From Rhizobium leguminosarum bv. trifolii WSM2297 (lineage in GTDB: Bacteria > Pseudomonadota > Alphaproteobacteria > Rhizobiales > Rhizobiaceae), in contig NZ_JH719395.1 in NCBI RefSeq assembly GCF_000271845.1, forward strand, positions 492,218 through 531,924: a stretch of DNA of 39,707 bases, given 5' to 3'. The position numbers and the translations under genes are program-made. The stretch's first letter is position 1. Each line of letters opens with the position of its first letter. The notes beneath the pieces are model-generated. The model saw nothing but the letters and a program-made list of their open reading frames with translations, had not been told where the DNA came from and searched no databases. Shown one piece after another: positions 28,717 through 36,696 of the stretch.

Positions 28717-29604
28717 ATGCGCGCCACCGAACTTTCCGAGCTCGCAGCCTTTTCAGCCGTCGCGCGGCATAAGAGTTTTCGCAAGGCCGGCGAGGAGCGG
28801 GGTGTCACCGCCTCTGCGATCAGCCATGCCGTGCTCAATCTCGAAGACCGGATCGGCATCCGGCTGCTCAACCGCACGACGCGTAGCGTCTCGCTGACCG
28901 AGGCTGGCGAACTTCTGATGTCGCATCTGGATCCGGCCTTCGGGGAGATGGCCGCCGCGCTCGACGCGCTGAATCGCTACCGCGACACACCCTTCGGCAA
29001 GGTGAGGATCAACGTGCCGAACTCGATCGGTCCTTTCGTCATCGGCCGCGTCATTGGCCCGCTGCTGAAAAAGAACCCCAATCTGCAGCTGGAAATCAAC
29101 GCGACGGATCGGCTTGTCGATATCGTCGAGGAAGGCTTCGATGCCGGCATCCGTTTCGGCGAACGCGTCACCGACGGCATGATCGCACTGCGCATCAAGC
29201 CCCGCATCCGCCTGGTCGTTGTCGGTTCACCCGCCTATTTCGAGACCCGGCCGAAACCGGCAACTCCTCACGAACTCAAGCGCCATCTCTGCATCCAGAA
29301 CATGTTTCCATCAGGCGCGCGATATGCCTGGGAGTTCGAAAAGAACGACCAGACGGTGAGCTTTCAGCCGACCGGACCGCTGTCGCTCGACGATCACGAA
29401 CTGATGATGCAGGCAGCGCTCGGCGGCGTCGGTCTTGCCTATATCTGGGAACCGCGCGTGGAAAGGGCGATCGCTAGCGGCGAACTCGTTCAGGTGCTGG
29501 ATGACTGGTGCCAGCCGGAGGAACCGCTCTATCTCTACTATCCGAGCCGCCGCCACATGTCGGCAGGCTTCAGGGCGGTTATCGAAGCGATGCGGGCGGA
29601 GTAA
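28717..29604 (+). CDS. LysR-family transcriptional regulator
   Basis: A 295-residue LysR-type regulator: N-terminal winged helix-turn-helix (LAAFSAVARHKSFRKAGEERGVTASAISHAVLNLEDRIGIRLLNRTTRSVSLTEAG, residues 8-63) and a periplasmic-binding-like effector domain from about 90 to 290. The sequence resembles the many regulators that sit divergent to an oxidoreductase in Rhizobiaceae. The ATG at 28717 gives the standard length; upstream in-frame starts at 28645-28669 would run through the candidate operator. The likely target is the SDR gene. Confidence 0.88.
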   Translation: MRATELSELAAFSAVARHKSFRKAGEERGVTASAISHAVLNLEDRIGIRLLNRTTRSVSLTEAGELLMSHLDPAFGEMAAALDALNRYRDTPFGKVRINVPNSIGPFVIGRVIGPLLKKNPNLQLEINATDRLVDIVEEGFDAGIRFGERVTDGMIALRIKPRIRLVVVGSPAYFETRPKPATPHELKRHLCIQNMFPSGARYAWEFEKNDQTVSFQPTGPLSLDDHELMMQAALGGVGLAYIWEPRVERAIASGELVQVLDDWCQPEEPLYLYYPSRRHMSAGFRAVIEAMRAE

Positions 29605-29640
29605 AAAAGCTCAAGATGTCTGTCCGTCGCCGGCGGTCGC

Positions 29641-30243
29641 TCAACCCGGAACCGGACCCTCGCGGTCAAGTCGGCGGCCATCGGCTCGCATGCCGGCGAT
29701 CGTCTGCAGCGCCGCAAAATAAACCCCCAGGTCGCGGGCAGGGTCCGCCGGCAGCGCGGCCGCACGGAACACCCTGCCTCCCGTCGCCTCGACCCCGCCG
29801 TCGATCATCAGGTTGTCGGCCATGCCGTGATTTTCGATGGCGATGCCATCCGGTCCGCGTGGACGCCCGCTCGTCTCATCGATCTCGAGCCCCGCATACC
29901 AGACCGAGCGAACACGCAGCCCATAATCGTCGGGGTGATTGGTATAGGCAAAGACCGCTTTTCCGAGCGCAATCATGAAGCCGATCTCGTAGACCGTCCC
30001 CGGATCGGCGCTGACGCCGCGAAACGGCGTGATATTGGCGAGGCAGATCTCGGCTCGGCGCATGGCGTCGTCGTTGCGTGCGTAGATCTCGGCGGCGGTC
30101 CGCTTCACCGGGGTCTGGTTTTCGTCGCTGCCGGGACCGGTCGGCTCGAACCCGAACTGGCGCGCCAATCGGCGTTTTTCGGCCATGATCGGCATGGCAT
30201 CCGGAAGAAAAACTTCCGGGCCGGCAAGGTAAATGGTGGTCAT
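29641..30243 (-). CDS. Nucleoside 2-deoxyribosyltransferase-like protein
   Basis: A 200-residue protein of the nucleoside 2-deoxyribosyltransferase superfamily, which moves deoxyribose between bases or hydrolyses nucleotides. The start MTTIYLAGPEVF matches the family beta-1 motif, and the segment RAEICLANITPFRGVSADPGTVYEIGFMIALGKAVFAYTN (residues 64-103) contains the Asp and the nucleophile Glu of the T-x-E-I-G-F motif. The role may be nucleoside salvage or pool sanitation. It converges on the LysR gene with 36 bp between stops. Confidence 0.85.
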   Translation of the reverse strand: MTTIYLAGPEVFLPDAMPIMAEKRRLARQFGFEPTGPGSDENQTPVKRTAAEIYARNDDAMRRAEICLANITPFRGVSADPGTVYEIGFMIALGKAVFAYTNHPDDYGLRVRSVWYAGLEIDETSGRPRGPDGIAIENHGMADNLMIDGGVEATGGRVFRAAALPADPARDLGVYFAALQTIAGMRADGRRLDREGPVPG

Positions 30244-30396
30244 CGGTATCCTTCACTTAAACATGAGACGAAGCGCCGGGGTCGGGGCGGCCAGGCACGG
30301 AGCTCATTTCCGACGGATACGCGGCAAATGGCAAGCCGTGCCGGCAGGCATTGTCCGTTTTTTTGAGGAGCAGCCCAAGGTTCCGGCCTCACCCTT

Positions 30397-30426
30397 TTGA
30401 CTCCGGTGGACGAACCGGCCAATTAT
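30397..30426 (+). promoter_or_regulatory. Candidate promoter of the fold-3 hydrolase gene
   Basis: TTGACT (30397-30402) and AATTAT (30421-30426) stand 18 bp apart, 31 bp before the ATG at 30458. The -35 is good and the -10 only fair. Found by eye only. Confidence 0.35.
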
Positions 30427-30457
30427 GCCGCATGGCCAGCATCGTCGGGAGAAGTTG

Positions 30458-31501
30458 ATGAACGGTGGGATTTTGCCAGCGGGTATTCGAAAAGCCCCAA
30501 AGCGGCTTGCTTGTCTGTTTCCCGTCTGGGCCGGGCTGATGCTCGCGGCATCGGCAGCGGTCGGAAAGGACATTGGACCGCAAAGCCAGGCCTCGCATGA
30601 CCAGGTCGAAAAACTCGTCGGCCTCTGGAAGGATCATTTTGCCGGCGCCGACAGCCTGCAGCAGCGCCGCACGGCCTTCCGAACTCTGATGGAGACGATG
30701 CCGGGGCCGACGCGCGTCCAGGTCCGGCAGGTCGATGCCGACGGTGTCGATGCCGAGCTGATGTGGCCGGCCCGCCTTCATCACCCGATCGGCCGAAGGG
30801 TGATCCTCTATATTCATGGCGGCGGCTTTTCCGGCGGCTCCATCCGCACGCATGGGCTGCTTGCCGGCTCGCTTGCGAAGGCCGCATCCAGCGACATTCT
30901 GCTGATCGACTATCGGCTGATGCCCGAATATACCTATCCCGCGCAGATCAACGACGCGCTGACGGCCTATCGCTGGCTGCTCGACAACGGCTATCGCAGC
31001 GAGAACGTTATCGTCGCCGGAGACGGCGCCGGGGGCAATATTGCGATCGAGACGGTGCTGCGGCAGATGAAGGCGGCAAAACCGTTGCCGGCGGCCGTGG
31101 TGGCGTTGAGCCCCATCACCGATCTTGCCGCGACTGGCGGATCGATGACATCGAATGTCGATAGTGATCCCCTGGTTGGCAAGGCCTCGATCGAGACTTT
31201 GCGCAAGCCCTATCTTGGCAGCCGATCTCCGACCGATCCCCAGGCATCGCCGCTTTATGCCGACTTGACGGGCTTTCCGCCGCTGCTGCTGCAGGTCGGC
31301 TCCGGTGAAGTCCTGCTGGATGATACGCTGCGGCTCGCCGACAAGGCACGCCAGGCGGGTGTGGATGTCACGACCGAGATCTGGGCGGGCATGCCGCATC
31401 AGTGGCAGTTGTTTCCATCTCTGCTCGACGATGCCGATCGGTCGAGCCAAAGTATCGCCGAATTTGCGATCCGGAATTTTGCGGACAAACCGCAGGAGTA
31501 A
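30458..31501 (+). CDS. Alpha/beta hydrolase fold-3 protein lacking the nucleophile serine
   Basis: A 347-residue protein of the hormone-sensitive-lipase group with an N-terminal hydrophobic export signal (about 15-37). The oxyanion motif HGGGF is present (about 121-125), and the acid (Asp288 or Asp289) and histidine (His314, GMPHQW) of the triad are conserved. The nucleophile elbow, normally GDSAGG, reads GDGAGGN: codon GGC at 31025-31027 gives Gly190 instead of Ser. The reading frame is otherwise intact. It may therefore be a non-catalytic homologue or a recently mutated enzyme. The ATG at 30458 follows GGGAGAAG. It converges on the AhpD-like gene. Confidence 0.82.
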   Translation: MNGGILPAGIRKAPKRLACLFPVWAGLMLAASAAVGKDIGPQSQASHDQVEKLVGLWKDHFAGADSLQQRRTAFRTLMETMPGPTRVQVRQVDADGVDAELMWPARLHHPIGRRVILYIHGGGFSGGSIRTHGLLAGSLAKAASSDILLIDYRLMPEYTYPAQINDALTAYRWLLDNGYRSENVIVAGDGAGGNIAIETVLRQMKAAKPLPAAVVALSPITDLAATGGSMTSNVDSDPLVGKASIETLRKPYLGSRSPTDPQASPLYADLTGFPPLLLQVGSGEVLLDDTLRLADKARQAGVDVTTEIWAGMPHQWQLFPSLLDDADRSSQSIAEFAIRNFADKPQE

Positions 31502-31534
31502 GGGCGGCAGGAGTAGGGCCGCAGGAGCAGAGGG
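31490..31534. repeat. Three imperfect tandem repeats across a stop codon
   Basis: CCGCAGGAGTAAGGG (31490-31504), CGGCAGGAGTAGGG (31505-31518) and CCGCAGGAGCAGAGGG (31519-31534) are three imperfect copies of one 14-16 bp unit. The first includes the TAA stop of the hydrolase gene. An inverted repeat (CGGCAGGA 31505-31512 / TCCTGCCG 31541-31548) overlaps the array. Confidence 0.6.
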
Positions 31535-31555
31535 CTTACGTCCTGCCGGTCCGCA

Positions 31556-32179
31556 TCATTGCGAAGTGCTGCGCGATGGTGACGGCGCCAGAGGCCGCTC
31601 AACCTCCCGGCCGACGCTGAGCGCCTTTCGGACATTCGGCTCCAGCCGCTCGATATAGGCGTGGTCGGGTGCGGCACCCAGCGCATCCAGCATTTTCGAG
31701 AAGAAACACCGGGCCGCGGCCGCGGCCGCGACGTCGAAGACCTCTGCATCGCTCAGCCCGTGTTTCTTCAGCCCGTCTATATCCTGCTGGGTGACCGAGG
31801 TTGCATCGCGCGCCACCTTGGCGGCAAAGGCCATGATTGCCCGTTCGCCGGCATCGATCGGCGCTTTCTCCGTCTCGTTGACGACAGCCGTCAGCCCGTC
31901 GCTGGTAAAACCCTCGCGCAGCAGCACCGAGCCATGCGCCAGCATGCAATAGGAGGATTTCAGCTCCTTGGCCGCCGCCAGCGTCACCAGTTCATAGCGT
32001 CTGAGGCTCATATGGCCGCGAATGCTCGAAAGCAGCGCTGCCCAGTTCTCCATCACCTCCGGCCGATGACCGAAGGCGCGGTACATGTTCGGCAAATAAC
32101 CATAATTCGCCTCGGCCGACGCATACATCGACGTCGTCTTCTCGCTGGCGGATGCATTGGGGGTGTGAATGAAAGCCAT
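31556..32179 (-). CDS. Carboxymuconolactone decarboxylase / AhpD-like protein
   Basis: A 207-residue all-helical protein of the CMD/AhpD superfamily, peroxidase-related subgroup. The active-site region is ELVTLAAAKELKSSYCMLAHGSVLL (about residues 62-86). AhpD enzymes have CxxC followed by a histidine; here the first cysteine position is serine (SSYCMLAH), leaving one cysteine and the histidine, a variant seen in this subgroup. The role is probably hydroperoxide or other redox defence, but the reaction is unknown. The ATG at 32179 follows GAGGAGG; upstream in-frame starts are less likely. Confidence 0.82.
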   Translation of the reverse strand: MAFIHTPNASASEKTTSMYASAEANYGYLPNMYRAFGHRPEVMENWAALLSSIRGHMSLRRYELVTLAAAKELKSSYCMLAHGSVLLREGFTSDGLTAVVNETEKAPIDAGERAIMAFAAKVARDATSVTQQDIDGLKKHGLSDAEVFDVAAAAAARCFFSKMLDALGAAPDHAYIERLEPNVRKALSVGREVERPLAPSPSRSTSQ

Positions 32180-32493
32180 GGCATGGTCCTCCTCTATAGC
32201 GAGAAGGATAGGGTAGATAATGCGGACAGCAATCCTGAAAATATCAGGCGGCGTCACTGCTCGCAGAACCGTTACCGGCTCTCTTGAGGGGAGGGTTACA
32301 GTAAATGTCGATCATCCGTCCGTCGAAAAGTGCAAACTGGGACGTGTGCGGCCTGCCGGCCGCCGACATCAGGCATGTGGCCGCGCGGCAATCCGCGGTG
32401 CCCGGCAATCCATCGATCGCCATTCCTTTGCCGCTGGCTCCATCCGGCAGCCCGAGAATATCCAGCGTGCGCGCATGGCGATCATGGGCGGCT
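32180..32493. other. 314-bp region without a confident gene
   Basis: This stretch lies between the AhpD-like gene and the Imm6-like gene. A 59-codon open frame on the minus strand (32244-32423) has normal codon bias, but its AAAGGA abuts the ATG, leaving no usable spacing, and it resembles no family I recognise. It may be chance or the remnant of a decayed gene. No repeat or strong hairpin was seen. Confidence 0.4.
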
Positions 32494-32898
32494 TTAGCCG
32501 AGTTTGGCCAGTTGCTCGTCGAGAAGATCGAGACTGTCCTCGCCTACCTCGTTGACATCGCTCGGCATCGGCTCGCCGGTCTCCTGGTAAACAAGCCAGG
32601 CGACGTACATGGCTGTTGTCGTCAGCGCGTTCCAGGCGCCTTCGCTGGCTTTTCCCGCGGCCTCGGAGAGCCGGCGGAGCGTGCCGTGCTCGTCGTCGCT
32701 GTAGATAAGATCGCAGAAATATCGGCCGGTCAGGTGCCCGCCGTCACCCCAAGCGCGGATTGCCGCCAACGCGGCCTCGGCCTCCCGCGCGTGGGGCTCG
32801 CTTTGCTCGATTTTCGCCACCAGAGACGCGGCGACTGATGTCAGGCGCCGTGCTTGTTCGCGTGGCGGCAAAGCGGTCAGTTCGGCACGCAGCGTCAT
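32494..32898 (-). CDS. Possible Imm6-family immunity protein
   Basis: A 134-residue, mainly helical, acidic protein without signal peptide or membrane segment. The layout (N-terminal helices with LTALPPREQARRLTSVAASLVAKIEQ, then GGHLTGRYFCDLIYSDDEHGTL, then WNALTTTAMYVAWLVYQETGEPMPSDVNEV) resembles the Imm6 immunity-protein family, which neutralises polymorphic or contact-dependent toxins. The match is by eye and tentative. No toxin, Rhs/CDI gene or secretion component is next to it, so it would be an orphan immunity gene. It is divergent from the lacI-type gene at 33232. Confidence 0.5.
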   Translation of the reverse strand: MTLRAELTALPPREQARRLTSVAASLVAKIEQSEPHAREAEAALAAIRAWGDGGHLTGRYFCDLIYSDDEHGTLRRLSEAAGKASEGAWNALTTTAMYVAWLVYQETGEPMPSDVNEVGEDSLDLLDEQLAKLG

Positions 32899-33169
32899 GT
32901 CTCGATAATCTCCACCGGGCCTGTCGCAAAACCTGTTAGCATGGAATGGGAAGCCCTTCCTGCTTTTTCCCGCCAGCGCCGCCGATCGCGGCCGTATTGA
33001 TCGTCTCGGCAGTAAGCGGAGACGAACCCCGAATCCCCATGATTTTTCAGGTCGAAAGAGTGCGGCGCATGCCGCTCAGCTGCGACCCGAAATTTAGATC
33101 GTTCCAATTTTGTCGTCTTTGTTTCGATGCACGTCATCTCTGTATTAATGGAAGTTTGGTAAATTTCAC
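32899..33169. other. Divergent intergenic region with a distal operator half-site
   Basis: No gene was recognised in the 333 bp between the Imm6-like and lacI-type genes. The distal part holds a small stem (GCGGC/GCCGC around 33062-33075). An octamer CGTTCCAA at 33100-33107 exactly matches one half of the lacI operator at 33179-33192, about 85 bp upstream of its centre. The region must also hold the promoter of the minus-strand gene, which I could not place. Confidence 0.45.
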
Positions 33170-33198
33170 TTGACATAATTGGAACGTTCCAAATACTT
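33170..33198 (+). promoter_or_regulatory. Promoter with LacI-type operator in the spacer
   Basis: A consensus -35, TTGACA (33170-33175), is followed after 17 bp by ATACTT (33193-33198), a fair -10. The spacer contains the perfect 14-bp palindrome TTGGAACGTTCCAA (33179-33192), whose central CG and symmetry are typical of LacI-family operators. A regulator bound there would block RNA polymerase. The ATG of the regulator is 33 bp downstream, after GGGAGGAA. The operon is therefore probably autorepressed and opened by an inducer. Confidence 0.8.
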
Positions 33199-33231
33199 AT
33201 CCCTAAGTCGACGTCGTGATCGGGAGGAAAA

Positions 33232-34305
33232 ATGACAAAGGCGCGGGTAACCGTCATTGACATCGCAAAGGCCGCCGGCGTCTCCAAGTCGACGGTGTCG
33301 CTGGTGCTTCAGGGCTCCTCCCTGGTCAATGAGGGGACGCGCTCAAAGGTCAATGCCGTGATGCGCGAGCTTGGCTATGTCTATAACCGCGGCGCCGCCA
33401 ATCTTCGGCAGGCCGGCGCCAAATCGCGGATCGTCGGCGTTGTCGTCAACGACCTGACCAACAGCTTCTTTGCCGAACTGGCGGTCGGCGTCGATATGGT
33501 CGTCCAGTCGGCCGGCTTCGTGCAGTTCCTGTCGAACACCGGCGAGAGCATCGACAGGCAGCGTGAGGTTGTCGCATCGATGCGCGAGCATGGCATTTCC
33601 GGCCTGATCGTCTCGCCGGCCCGCGCCACCGATGCGGCAGATTTCAAGCCGCTTGTGGCTGCTGGCATTCCGGTCGTGGTCGTCGTTCGAAACCTGCCCG
33701 GCGCCAAGGTCTCGTCCATCGTCTCCGACAACCGGGCCGGCATGATGTCGGCGGTCAAGCATCTGGCCGGGCTCGGTCACAAACGCATCGCCTTTCTCGG
33801 CGGTTTTCCCGACACCGCTGTCTTTGACGACAGGCTTGCCGGTTACCGAAGCGGCGTGGAGGCGGCCGGGCTCGACTATCACGAAGACCTCGTCGTCTCG
33901 TCGGCGCCGTCGCGGGCCGGTGGGGTGGAGGCGATCGGAAAAGCGATTGCTCTTGGCCGTCGGCCGACCGCAGCCGTCTGCTTCAACGATGCCGTGGCCT
34001 TCGGTGTTTGCGACGGATTGCGCGCGCGCCGTCTGGAGCCCGGCGCAGACTTTGCCGTGGTGGGGTTCGACGATGTCATCGAGGCGCAGGCGGCGGTTCC
34101 GGCGCTGACGACGGTCTCGGTCGATCCGCAGGGCATCGGGCGCCGCGGCGCACAGATGCTGCTCAAGCAGATCAATGCCGGCAAGGCCGAGGCGGAGACG
34201 GTGACGACGGCTGTTCGGCTGGTCGTTCGCGAAAGCTGCGGCGCCGGCAAGGCCGCGCCGGCAAGGGCCGGCAAGAGCGTAAAATCGAAACAGGACGCTG
34301 AGTAA
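33232..34305 (+). CDS. LacI-family transcriptional regulator
   Basis: A 357-residue LacI/GalR-type regulator. The helix-turn-helix and hinge cover residues 1-60 (VTVIDIAKAAGVSKSTVSLVLQGSSLVNEGTRSKV), then a periplasmic-binding-like effector domain (IVGVVVNDLTNSFFAELAVGVD from about 67; VVGFDDVIEAQAAVPALTTVSVDPQGIGRRGAQML near 280-314). A basic, Ala/Lys-rich tail of about 20 residues extends beyond the usual end. It is the first gene of the operon, overlaps the CoA-transferase start by one base (TAATG), and has a palindromic operator in its own promoter. The inducer is unknown. Confidence 0.93.
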   Translation: MTKARVTVIDIAKAAGVSKSTVSLVLQGSSLVNEGTRSKVNAVMRELGYVYNRGAANLRQAGAKSRIVGVVVNDLTNSFFAELAVGVDMVVQSAGFVQFLSNTGESIDRQREVVASMREHGISGLIVSPARATDAADFKPLVAAGIPVVVVVRNLPGAKVSSIVSDNRAGMMSAVKHLAGLGHKRIAFLGGFPDTAVFDDRLAGYRSGVEAAGLDYHEDLVVSSAPSRAGGVEAIGKAIALGRRPTAAVCFNDAVAFGVCDGLRARRLEPGADFAVVGFDDVIEAQAAVPALTTVSVDPQGIGRRGAQMLLKQINAGKAEAETVTTAVRLVVRESCGAGKAAPARAGKSVKSKQDAE

Positions 34306-35924
34306 TGCAGATGAAGAAGCATCTCACCCCAACTGAGGCGGCCGCGCTGATCCCGAATGGCGCCGTCGTCACGGTATCGTCTTCGAGCGGTCTCGGTTGC
34401 CCGGACCTGATGCTGAAGGCGATCGGCGAGCGTTTCGAGGCGACCGGTCATCCCCGGGACTTGACGACCCTGCATCCGATCGCCGCCGGCGACATGAGCG
34501 GCATCAAGGGCGTCGATCACATCGCCAGGAAGGGCCTGCTGAAGTGCATCATCGGCGGCTCCTATCCATCCGGGCCGTCATCGGCCGAGCCGCCGCTGAT
34601 CTGGCAGATGATCACCAATAACGAAATCCCGGCTTATAATATTCCCTCTGGCATCCTGTTCGACATCCATCGCGAAGCGGCTGCGAAACGGCCGGGCGTA
34701 CTGACCAAGATCGGCGTCGACACCTTCGTCGATCCCCGGCGGCAGGGTTGCGCGATGAACGAACTGGCTTCGGAGCATCCGGTGGTCAAGCGCGTCAGCT
34801 TCGAAGGCGACGACTGGCTGTTCTTTCCCTCGATCGTGCCTCAGGTCGCCATCATCCGCGCCACCACCGCCGATGAGCGCGGCAACCTGACCTACGAACA
34901 TGAAGGCGCCTATCTCGGCGGCCTCGATCAGGCGCTTGCTGCCCGCAACAATGGCGGTATCGTCATCGCCCAGGTCAAGCGGATCACCAAGGAAGGCTCG
35001 TTGAAACCCCATGACGTGCGGGTGCCGGGAATGCTGGTCGACTATATCGTTGTCGATCCCGAACAGAAGCAGACGACGCAGACGGTATACGATCCGGCGA
35101 TTTCGGGGGAGATCTTCCGCCCGCTCGATAGCTTCCTGGTTCCGGAGTTCAATGTTCAGAAAGTCATCGCGCGCCGCGTCGCGCAGGAGCTTCAGGCGGG
35201 AAGCTGCGTCAATCTCGGCTTCGGCATCTCGGCCAACGTGCCGCGCATCTTGCTGGAGGAGGAGCTGCACGGCGCTGTCACCTGGGTCATCGAGCAAGGC
35301 GCGGTCGGCGGGGTGCCGCTGCTCGACTTCGCCTTCGGCTGCGCCTCCAATGCCGATGCCTATATGCCGTCTCCCTATCAGTTCACCTATTTCCAGGGCG
35401 CCGGCTTCGATGCGTCGCTGCTCTCCTTCCTCGAGATCGGCAAGGACGGTTCGGTCAACGTCTCCAAGCTTTCCTTCCGGCCGCATGTGACGGCCGGCGC
35501 CGGCGGCTTCGTCGACATCACGGCGCGGGCAAAGAAGATCGTCTTCTCAGGCATGTTCAATGCCGGGGCGAAGCTTTCGATCGCCGACGGGGCTATCGTC
35601 ATCGAAAGGGAAGGCAAGCTGAAGAAGCTGGTGAACGAGGTCGAACACGTCACCTTCAGTGGCAGACGGGCGATCGAGCAAAGGCAGGACATCATCTATG
35701 TCACCGAGCGGTGCGTGATGAAGCTGACGCCTGATGGCATCGTCCTCACCGAGATCGCGCCAGGTGTAGATCTTCAGTCCCAGATTCTCGATCAGTCCGA
35801 GTTTCCGCTGATCGTTTCGCCCGAGCTGAAGGTCATGGATGCAGCACTCTTCGGCGAGGCGGCGATCGGCCTGTCGCTTCCGACCAAAAGGGCACGGACG
35901 TTGGAGGGCACCTTCCATGGCTAG
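34305..35924 (+). CDS. Acetate/propionate-type CoA-transferase (YdiF family)
   Basis: A family I CoA-transferase with alpha and beta halves fused in one 539-residue chain, as in YdiF and propionate CoA-transferase. It moves CoA from a donor such as acetyl-CoA to a free carboxylic acid through a glutamyl-CoA thioester. The catalytic glutamate is Glu330 in VTWVIEQGAVGG, and the N-terminal half shows IPNGAVVTVSSSSGLGCPDLML and GGSYPSGPSSAEPPLIWQM. It is coupled to the LacI gene by a TAATG overlap and overlaps the enoyl-CoA hydratase by 8 bases. In this setting it probably activates the operon's substrate, replacing an ATP-dependent CoA ligase. The substrate acid is unknown. Confidence 0.92.
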   Translation: MQMKKHLTPTEAAALIPNGAVVTVSSSSGLGCPDLMLKAIGERFEATGHPRDLTTLHPIAAGDMSGIKGVDHIARKGLLKCIIGGSYPSGPSSAEPPLIWQMITNNEIPAYNIPSGILFDIHREAAAKRPGVLTKIGVDTFVDPRRQGCAMNELASEHPVVKRVSFEGDDWLFFPSIVPQVAIIRATTADERGNLTYEHEGAYLGGLDQALAARNNGGIVIAQVKRITKEGSLKPHDVRVPGMLVDYIVVDPEQKQTTQTVYDPAISGEIFRPLDSFLVPEFNVQKVIARRVAQELQAGSCVNLGFGISANVPRILLEEELHGAVTWVIEQGAVGGVPLLDFAFGCASNADAYMPSPYQFTYFQGAGFDASLLSFLEIGKDGSVNVSKLSFRPHVTAGAGGFVDITARAKKIVFSGMFNAGAKLSIADGAIVIEREGKLKKLVNEVEHVTFSGRRAIEQRQDIIYVTERCVMKLTPDGIVLTEIAPGVDLQSQILDQSEFPLIVSPELKVMDAALFGEAAIGLSLPTKRARTLEGTFHG

Positions 35925-36696
35925 CGGAACCGTTAGGGTTGAGGTCGACGGGTACGTCGCGACGTTGACGATTTGCCGTCCGGAGAAGCTGAACGCGCTC
36001 GATCTCGACATGCTGAAAGCGCTGGCCGACGCCGCCGACGCGGTCGAGGCGAACCCGAATGTGCGCGCCACCGTTCTCACGGGCGAAGGCAAGGGCTTTT
36101 CCGCCGGAGGCGATATCAAGGCCTGGGGCGGAATGTTGCCGCAGGAGTTCGGTCATCTCTGGGTTCGGCATGGTCACCGCATCTTCGAAAGACTGGCGAC
36201 GCTCCGGGTGCCGCTGGTCGCGGCTCTGAACGGCCACGCGCTGGGAGGCGGGCTCGAACTGGCAGGCGTTGCCGACATTCGCCTCGCAGAGGAACACATC
36301 AAGATCGGCCTGCCGGAAACCGGCCTTGGAATGGTGCCGGGCTGGTCCGGGACCCAGCGCCTCGTGCGCCGGTTCGGCGCGCAGGCCGTCCGGCGCATGG
36401 CCTTAGGCGGCGAGATCTTTACCGCCGAGGAGGCTCGCCTGCTCGGGATCGTCGATGCTGTGGTTGCCACCGGTAACGCGCTCATCGCCGCCAGGGAATA
36501 TGCGCAGCGGATTGCTGCAAGAGGGCCGGCTGCCATCGAGATCGCCAAGCTGATGATCGCATCGGCGAATGGCGAAGACAACGGAACCGCGGTCGAAGCC
36601 CTGGGCTCGATCCTCGCCGCCAAGACCGGCGATCTGAAGGAGGGCGTCGCATCGTTCAGCGAAAAGCGCCCGGCAACGTTCAAGGGAGAATGGTAA
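35917..36696 (+). CDS. Enoyl-CoA hydratase/isomerase family protein
   Basis: A 259-residue crotonase-fold protein that acts on acyl-CoA. The oxyanion-hole segments are GFSAGGDIKA (60-69) and GHALGGGLELAGVADI (106-121), and both general acid/base residues of classical enoyl-CoA hydratases are present: Glu114 and Glu134 (LPETGLGMVPGWSGTQRL). This argues for water addition to a 2-enoyl-CoA rather than the hydroxycinnamoyl-CoA lyase reaction, in which the first of these is replaced. The ATG at 35917 follows GGAGGG and lies inside the end of the CoA-transferase gene. The stop shares one base with the aldehyde dehydrogenase start. Confidence 0.92.
   Translation: MASGTVRVEVDGYVATLTICRPEKLNALDLDMLKALADAADAVEANPNVRATVLTGEGKGFSAGGDIKAWGGMLPQEFGHLWVRHGHRIFERLATLRVPLVAALNGHALGGGLELAGVADIRLAEEHIKIGLPETGLGMVPGWSGTQRLVRRFGAQAVRRMALGGEIFTAEEARLLGIVDAVVATGNALIAAREYAQRIAARGPAAIEIAKLMIASANGEDNGTAVEALGSILAAKTGDLKEGVASFSEKRPATFKGEW

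Noticed and set aside
32305..32838. 177-codon plus-strand open frame overlapping the Imm6-like gene
   Set aside because: No recognisable family, and its second half is antisense to a better candidate gene; the first part may at most be a remnant.
35917..36696. Feruloyl-CoA hydratase/lyase identity for the crotonase-family protein
   Set aside because: Both hydratase glutamates are present, whereas hydroxycinnamoyl-CoA lyases lack the first; a plain enoyl-CoA hydratase call is safer.
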